NCBI RefSeq assembly: GCF_000004075.3
Contig: NC_026660.2
Span: forward strand, 14,093,837-14,157,836
Length of the DNA stretch: 64,000 nucleotides
Reading direction: 5' to 3'
Source: Cucumis sativus
Taxonomy: Eukaryota; Streptophyta; Magnoliopsida; Cucurbitales; Cucurbitaceae
Each line of letters begins with the position of its first letter. Within the stretch, counting starts at the first letter, position 1. This document shows positions 58,221-64,000 of the stretch, one piece after another. The translations under genes were made by a program, and so were the position numbers. The notes below the pieces were generated by a model, which was not told the DNA's origin, did no database searches, and was given only the letters and a program-made list of their open reading frames with translations.

Positions 58221-59681
58221 ACTCCTGTCATACGAGTCTAAATTAAATTTAATGCGTTCTCCTTCGCGATGTGTGTCAAGGTGACGTTGGAAAAAGTTTA
58301 AACACTAATGCAATTATTTTAAATCACATATGTTATCGCTTATATGGCATAAGAGTCTATTAACGATAGAAATCTATCTTGATAGGTTTTGCTACATTTA
58401 CAATTTTTAAAAAATATTCTTATATACTTAACTATTATTCCTAAAATTGCTAACCCATTATACTTACCCTAAGTTAAATGTATAATGTCAAAAGTAAGTT
58501 TACTACGAAGGTAATCTATGTGACCCTTTTATCCTAACGTAGGAAGTTTGTTCCACTCCATACCATTATTGAACTAAAAGGATTAAGTGTGTATTAATAT
58601 GTTTAAACAAGTATAATTATAGCAAAATCTATAAGTGATATATTGATATTAGCAATACAATACGCGTCACATATGCAAACATTTTGTGTCTAATCGTTGT
58701 ATTTACAATTAACTCCATTAAAATATTACAAATAGAAATAGAACTCTTTAATCTATGTTCAGTTAGGATCACAAACTACAAAATGAAAGCATGGAACAAA
58801 TTTAATTTTTTTTTTCTTTAAAGGAAATTTTGTGTGTAGCACATTATATTTTTTTCTTTCCTTTAAAAAACATTATTGATCTTATGATATTTGACATATA
58901 TTATATTTTTTTAAGAATGTAAATAATGTAAATAATGTGCCAAATAATTGAAAACATGTTATCCAAAACAGAGAATGGTTAAGAAATTGTTGACATTTAG
59001 TCAAATTAATAAATAATTCAAAATTGTGTTTGATTTTTGAATTTGAAAAGATAGTAAATTAGAAGTGTTTTGAAATAGTATTTACGAGAAGATTTTTAAT
59101 TTTAAATAGCATTATAGTAGCTATGGATGGTTATATAATAGTCTACACAATCTTTGTCACAAATGATTAATTCGATTTTTTAAATCAAGTCTAATGTTTT
59201 TTTTTTTTTTTTGCCTATTTCTTACCATAATTTACATTTTTTGTAAGTATAATGGTTGAATGCAAAAAGAGAGCTGACTAGTAAGTGCAAAAAGAGATCT
59301 CACAAGCTTCTGCAAAAGCTAATCAAGCAACCCAAATCATAAACGAGGAGAAAAGTTGATTGGTTAAGCTTTGTTGTAGTAAAGAAGTCAAAGTGAACAT
59401 GGAACGTTCTTCACTCTCAAAGAACATCGCCAACATATAGATTATATACTTTTTCTGGTATTGACCCAAAAAACACAATCCAAGTGTATTTTTGGTGAGA
59501 TGCATAGTTTAACTAAACCGTGTTATTACAAAATTTTTAATTACTAGGAACTCCTAATGAAACGAATACATTATTTTTATAATTACGAGGTAAAATGGAA
59601 ACATACAAACTACTAAAAAAGTTGCAATTCGATTATTGGGATTCAATCTACTCTCCATGAATGTTCTTGAAATGAGAGTTT

Positions 59682-61624
59682 TTAAGCAGCTACAACTTGC
59701 TTATGTATAAAAGCAAAACCCTTCTCAACGCCTACCTTCAGTTTTGGCTTTAGAGCTTCAAGTGATTTTTGCCCCTACTCAGATAAACCCTGAAGATCAG
59801 ATGTTACAAAGGCTTCAATTCCACATGCAAAAATCATGTTCATGAACCAAAAGCACCTTAAGCTTCTCTTCGATATCTTTGAGCTCACTGGATAAAGAAC
59901 TGATTTCTAAAGCAATCATCTCTACCATATCCTCATCGTTCCCACTGTCTTTTAATAAGGTTGGCATGATAATCACAACAAAGAAGAAGAAACTAAGATC
60001 AATTTAACAAATTTTATGTTGGGAAACTTTTTTAAGAACAACTACTTATAAACCAACCTTAGCTTTGGCCTCACATTCCTTGAATTTTCTAAAAGTAGAT
60101 ACCACCTGTCCGGGCAACCCACACCAACCAACCAAGAGTAAGTTAGTGTGAAAGACACTTATTTAATGAAGAATATGTAAAAGAGGTCATTCCAACTGTT
60201 ACACATAATAGTATTGGAGGCAGATAACCTTGCCATACCTCATCAAGTTCTGATATTGATTGAGCTAGTTTTTGATACTCTGTGGGGTTTGAGACAATAT
60301 CTGGATTGACCAGCTTAACCTAAATAATAATATCGATAGTGATTATTGTGTAGGAAAATATTAAAGCTATAACCAAATCAAAAGCATAATTGGAAATACA
60401 TCAAAGATGTAAATGCAAATTTCAAAAGTGGATCTACAGAATGTAAGGGGAAGAAACTCAAATAAAATTACTTTATTAGTTATACGACTACTATAGAGAT
60501 TCCAGATACACCACAGTTCCACGTCCTCTTTCAGGAGGAAAGCAATGGTTAAAAATTAATTGTGAAAACTAAAGAAGGTCCTGTTCAAATCCTAACAGCA
60601 ATAGGAAAGCAAGGAGTTATAAGGTGATCACTATAGCCAAATCCAAAATGCATTCAATATTTGTCTTCCAATTTCATTATCAAGTGCATAGGCAAGGTCC
60701 CTAGTGAGGAAGTTATTCGTTCTTTTCTTCATTTTCTATAGCTCTAGAAGTAGCTAAATGGAATCGTCAAGCACCTAATCTATTAATTTTAAAACTCAAA
60801 AGTTCACCGCGGGATTCTAGTCACTGCTGAAACAACATAGAGTTCACTAGTTCCACAGTTAAATTAATTGCAAATTGCATTTCCTGGCATTTTCAAGAAA
60901 AAAAAAATGCACAAATCATAATATGATGAAGTAGAAAAATTTTGTGAGCTCGACTTTTCCAGGACATATCTTAGCTACTTCTCCTATTCCAGCTCGATAA
61001 CCATTGTACTTTAACAATTGAAACATTAATCCAATAGTTAACAATGTTCTGCACTTTATGCCCTTACATTTCCAACAACTTGATGCATACATCAGTAGTT
61101 AACACAGGCACGAGCTCTTAAATTCAATGCAAAATAACAGTCCCATTCCAAGCATAGACACCAAATACAAACAATTGATGGACTTGAATCAGTGAAGAAA
61201 TAAGAATGTCATTTAACAGCAAAGCACAAATTACCGATAATTTTTTCCACGTCTTCTCAGCAGATTCCAATTTCACGATCAAATAAGGTTCCTAAAATAA
61301 AGCAATCACCATCATCATTTTCCACAAATATGATTCGAACTAGTTTTACCACAAATTAATTTCTAGTAACTTGAAGAAAAACTCAGTGAACTCAAAGCAT
61401 AACGAAACTCAAGTTCTGTTAAAGCCAATCCGAACAATAAGATATAGACATATTGTGTTCTCGAAAGAAAAACATTCAATAAATCTAACAGCCATGCAAA
61501 TTAGAGTTGAAGCTCTAAAGGGAGGTGCAAAGCATTTAAGTTCCAGAGAGCATCTTCTGAAGGCGATGAGCCCATAAGATGAAAAAAAGGCCTCAAGTGA
61601 GGAAGAAAGACGCCATCCAAACAT
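59682..61624 (-). pseudogene. Plastid release factor 1 (APG3-like) 5' half, copy C
   Basis: Best-preserved copy. Exons: 61490-61624 (ATG, 45-residue Ser/Arg/Leu-rich transit-like start MFGWRLSSSLEAFFSSYGLI, ending ICMA|GTTAGA), 61235-61291 (EPYLIVKLESAEKTWKKLS, donor GTAATT), 60239-60319 (NPDIVSNPTEYQKLAQSI, donor GTATGG), 60058-60105 (VVSTFRKFKECEAK, donor GTTGGT), about 59850-59960 (LLKDSGNDEDMVEMI). Exon lengths keep frame through exon 4. The acceptor before exon 5 reads CCAA where copy A has CCAG. Similarity ends after VLL, and a terminal open piece, 59682-59789 (EALKPKLKAGVEKGF, internal TAG), is unidentified. Without the conserved GGQ domain it cannot release peptides. Confidence 0.68.
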
Positions 61625-61923
61625 GAAAAAAGGAAGAAAGGCAAGATTTTGGTAGCTCCAGACCTGAGGGAAGCCAACAAGGTGGCGAGGGAGGCAAGGC
61701 CCCAAAGTTTAGCATTGCCAGCAAAGTGAAGGTAGAGAAGGACCTTTCCTTTCGACGTGGCCCTCCGAGAGTTTATGGACGCCCCAATTGGGGCGTTTGG
61801 ATGGAGTAAGTTCTTCAAGGGACTTCCAAGATTCGATGGAGGTTGTCAAGAAATTCTACGCATCAGATTACAACCACTACAAGGAATTTCAGATCAACCA
61901 ACACAATTTAACACTATTGGGAG

Positions 61924-62060
61924 AATCCACGAATTCTTGGTCAAGTAGAAGAACCTCCATGTGGAAGAAACAAATTGTGAACGTGTCGAAGACCTTGAAG
62001 TGTGGAAATGGAAGATCAAAGAGTTCCAGCTTCGCCAGTCGACAGGGACGTCAACTGTTT
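61924..62060 (+). pseudogene. Chromovirus pol 3' end with chromodomain remnant, module C
   Basis: Reads HEFLVK, a stop, KNLHVEET and CERVEDLEVW, the chromodomain core of the element whose LTR starts at 62074. The APG3 flank joins it directly at 61923, marking where chromovirus sequence begins in this module. Confidence 0.6.
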
Positions 62061-62073
62061 AAGTAGGGGAGAA

Positions 62074-62551
62074 TGTCAAGAGCATGCTTGTCCAAGGCAT
62101 TGTTTGCCCATGGCCGCATGGCCGAACATCCTCAAACCGCCTTATATTTATGTCTTATACTTAGTTTAGCCATTTTGTTTCCTTTTGTTGTCGCCGACCT
62201 AGGGTGTGACGTTTCAAAATTTTCATATGCAAGTCTGTCATAGCTAAAAATGTTTAAAATGTACTATAGGGAAGACATAGTAGTTGAATCCCTGACCAAG
62301 CCTTGTTGCACTCTTTGCATTCTAATCTTTCTTTGCAATTAACAGTCTTCAATGCTTTCTTTAACGATGTTTTCAATTCTTTTCTTCTCTTCTTGTCTTA
62401 TAAAAATAAATTTCTCTCAAAACATGAAAGAGGCTATACCGTACTGCGTGCTTTTTGCGACTTCTGGATTTCATACAGCTTACTTGTTCACCGAGCTAGA
62501 ACAAACGTCGCATAATCACCATCCCCTATTTGAAAATTTACGATTATGACA
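62074..62551 (+). repeat. Chromovirus LTR, module C
   Basis: 478 bp from TGTCAAGAGCATGC to TATGACA, after an AAGTAGGGGAGAA polypurine tract. No primer site follows. Virtually identical to 38918-39395. Confidence 0.8.
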
Positions 62552-64000
62552 GCATGCGGTGAGGTGCACGCGGCATGTGTGGGCCCAAGCCAAGCATGCA
62601 ACTGGCATTCTGATACTCTATGCACGTGCATGCTGCCTGCGCCCATGCCGTGCAGCCAGCATTGTCATGACGTAGTTTTTGGGATGTTTGGTGTTTTGGG
62701 AAATTTTGAGCAAATTCTGGATGTTCGAGCATGCGGATGTTCTATGCAATGCAACCAGCAGCCCATATGTTCTATGTTCTCTTTACGGTCGTATGTGCAC
62801 ATTTGGTTAACTCTACTACTAATGGGAAAGTTGACGAGCCTATGCTGAATTCATCAGGAAAGGTGTACTTTGTTGAGCCCATTGAGGAGAAGGATACCTT
62901 CTTTTTTCGAAGAGGTGTTTCAATGCCTAGGCCGTCTTTTGACAATGAGGTGTTAATATTACCTAGACTTCATGCTAAGAACGGGTTGTGAATTTATAAT
63001 CAAGAATGCAGTTCGAGTATCATGTCTTTCAAATGATTTCCAACAGCTTGAATGTTTCTATAAGACAAGAATTTATGCTTAACTGTTTTAGAAAGCATGT
63101 TTTATAAAAATTGTCACTCACTAAGTCTTTCGACTTATCCTTTCAAATCATTTCTCACTTTTCAGGTATGGATTATGCATTCCCTAATGTTAAGCGTATT
63201 GCTGCTGAGCCAACCAGTTACTAGAAATTGTTAAGTCATTTTGAAAGTTAGTTTTGACTTTGTAAGAAAAGTTCAGGATGAGCATGTCTATGTTTATTGT
63301 TAAAGTTCCAATGTTATAAGTTAGTTTAGTAAAAAGGTCACTGTCATGTTTAAAGCTTCTGCTGATGTATCACAATAGTTGTAACTAGTGGTTTAAGTTA
63401 TTAGTAAAAGCATGTAGCTTGTATCGCTGTTTGTTTTGAGCATGCATTCATGTTGTAACTGGTAGTTAAGTTAGAAAGGTTAGTCGGTTGGTAAGTTTTG
63501 CCAAGGTATGGCAATCCTTGCCAACCCTCGCACCTTCTTTCAGAGCTAGATGTTGTTCAGAAAATAAGGAGCTTTGGGAGGGGGTGGTGACAACAACACC
63601 ATCCCACTAGAGTACGCAATGATGCATTATTGTTTAATTAAGTCATATATACTTCCACAATTTGGATAGGAATTTAACTCATTAGAAGGTGTCCTATAGA
63701 ATTTCTCAGTGAAAAGTTCAGAGAAGCTACAAACAAATGTCACTACCGAACAACAATCATATACATGGGTTAGGGCTTTGAGCAGTGTGAACACAACTTA
63801 ATAATAAATATGAAGTCGTCCTCTTTTCATCATTAGTCAGAAGAATTCTTAAACTTTCTAAAAATAATTGTCAAATAATTGATTATATAGTATGCCATTT
63901 ATTTGGAATACAATTTTTTCATTACCAGGAAAGGAGACTTCTCACTAAGTAAATGTAAAGAGACTAATGCTATAATTTGAATTGGAAAATATAATTTCAT
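62552..64000 (+). repeat. Long-LTR remnant, module C
   Basis: Same content as 39396-40841. No gene. It runs off the window end. Confidence 0.5.

Larger units (their letters stand above)
55407..64000. repeat. Segmental duplication, module C
   Basis: Near-identical partner of 33898-40841, holding the 1,644 bp (60401-62044) that B lacks. It continues past the window end. The first 1.25 kb upstream of PMEI holds no gene. Confidence 0.95.

Overview
The window is AT-rich nuclear DNA of a dicot plant. Supporting this are plant-type genes with introns and canonical GT/AG splice sites, Ty1-copia and Ty3-gypsy retrotransposons primed by initiator tRNA-Met, and plastid and mitochondrial protein gene fragments encoded with transit peptides. 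The overall flavour resembles Cucurbitaceae such as Cucumis, but that is inference from family resemblance. It is a gene-poor, repeat-rich accessory region. Only two loci, both pectin-methylesterase/invertase-inhibitor (PMEI) genes, look fully intact.

The backbone is one module present three times: A (5065-12034), B (33898-40841) and C (55407 to the window end). Each carries a PMEI gene on +, a 52-bp inverted repeat, the 5' half of a plastid release-factor-1 (APG3/PrfA-like) gene on -, then the 3' end and LTR of a chromovirus. B and C are nearly identical and start at, or beside, a 500-N assembly gap. B has lost 1,644 bp, including two APG3 exons, across a 3-bp microhomology, and its PMEI is frameshifted. 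A is an older, more diverged copy whose left edge coincides with the TAGTG end of a putative CACTA transposon. A separate decayed PMEI 3' fragment lies upstream of C (55155-55338).

Between the modules lie nested retroelements. At 12436-17928 a complete but dead copia element (minus strand) sits inside the gag of a chromovirus whose LTR is at 11576-12034. Two copies of one dead gypsy element (18900-21690 and 40985-44540) share the same stop codons and the same lost reverse-transcriptase aspartate. A third gypsy element (about 44831-48639) lost part of its integrase. Further parts are an Athila/Tat-like pol and tail (31810-33397) with an inverted copy of the tail (51990-52727), a 2.4-kb solo LTR with a perfect 5-bp target duplication (52733-55140), and several LTR remnants.

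The most unusual feature is a set of small intron-containing fragments of unrelated housekeeping genes: isovaleryl-CoA dehydrogenase (903-1116), TypA/BipA GTPase (2690-3142), a DUF7722 protein (4286-4458), KIN-12 kinesin (about 28360-28682), SPT5 (30015-30068) and a UPL6-like HECT E3 (about 49090-49978). The first three lie on the same strand and abut the CACTA-like end, which suggests gene-fragment capture by a DNA transposon. No CRISPR array, rRNA or credible tRNA gene was seen.
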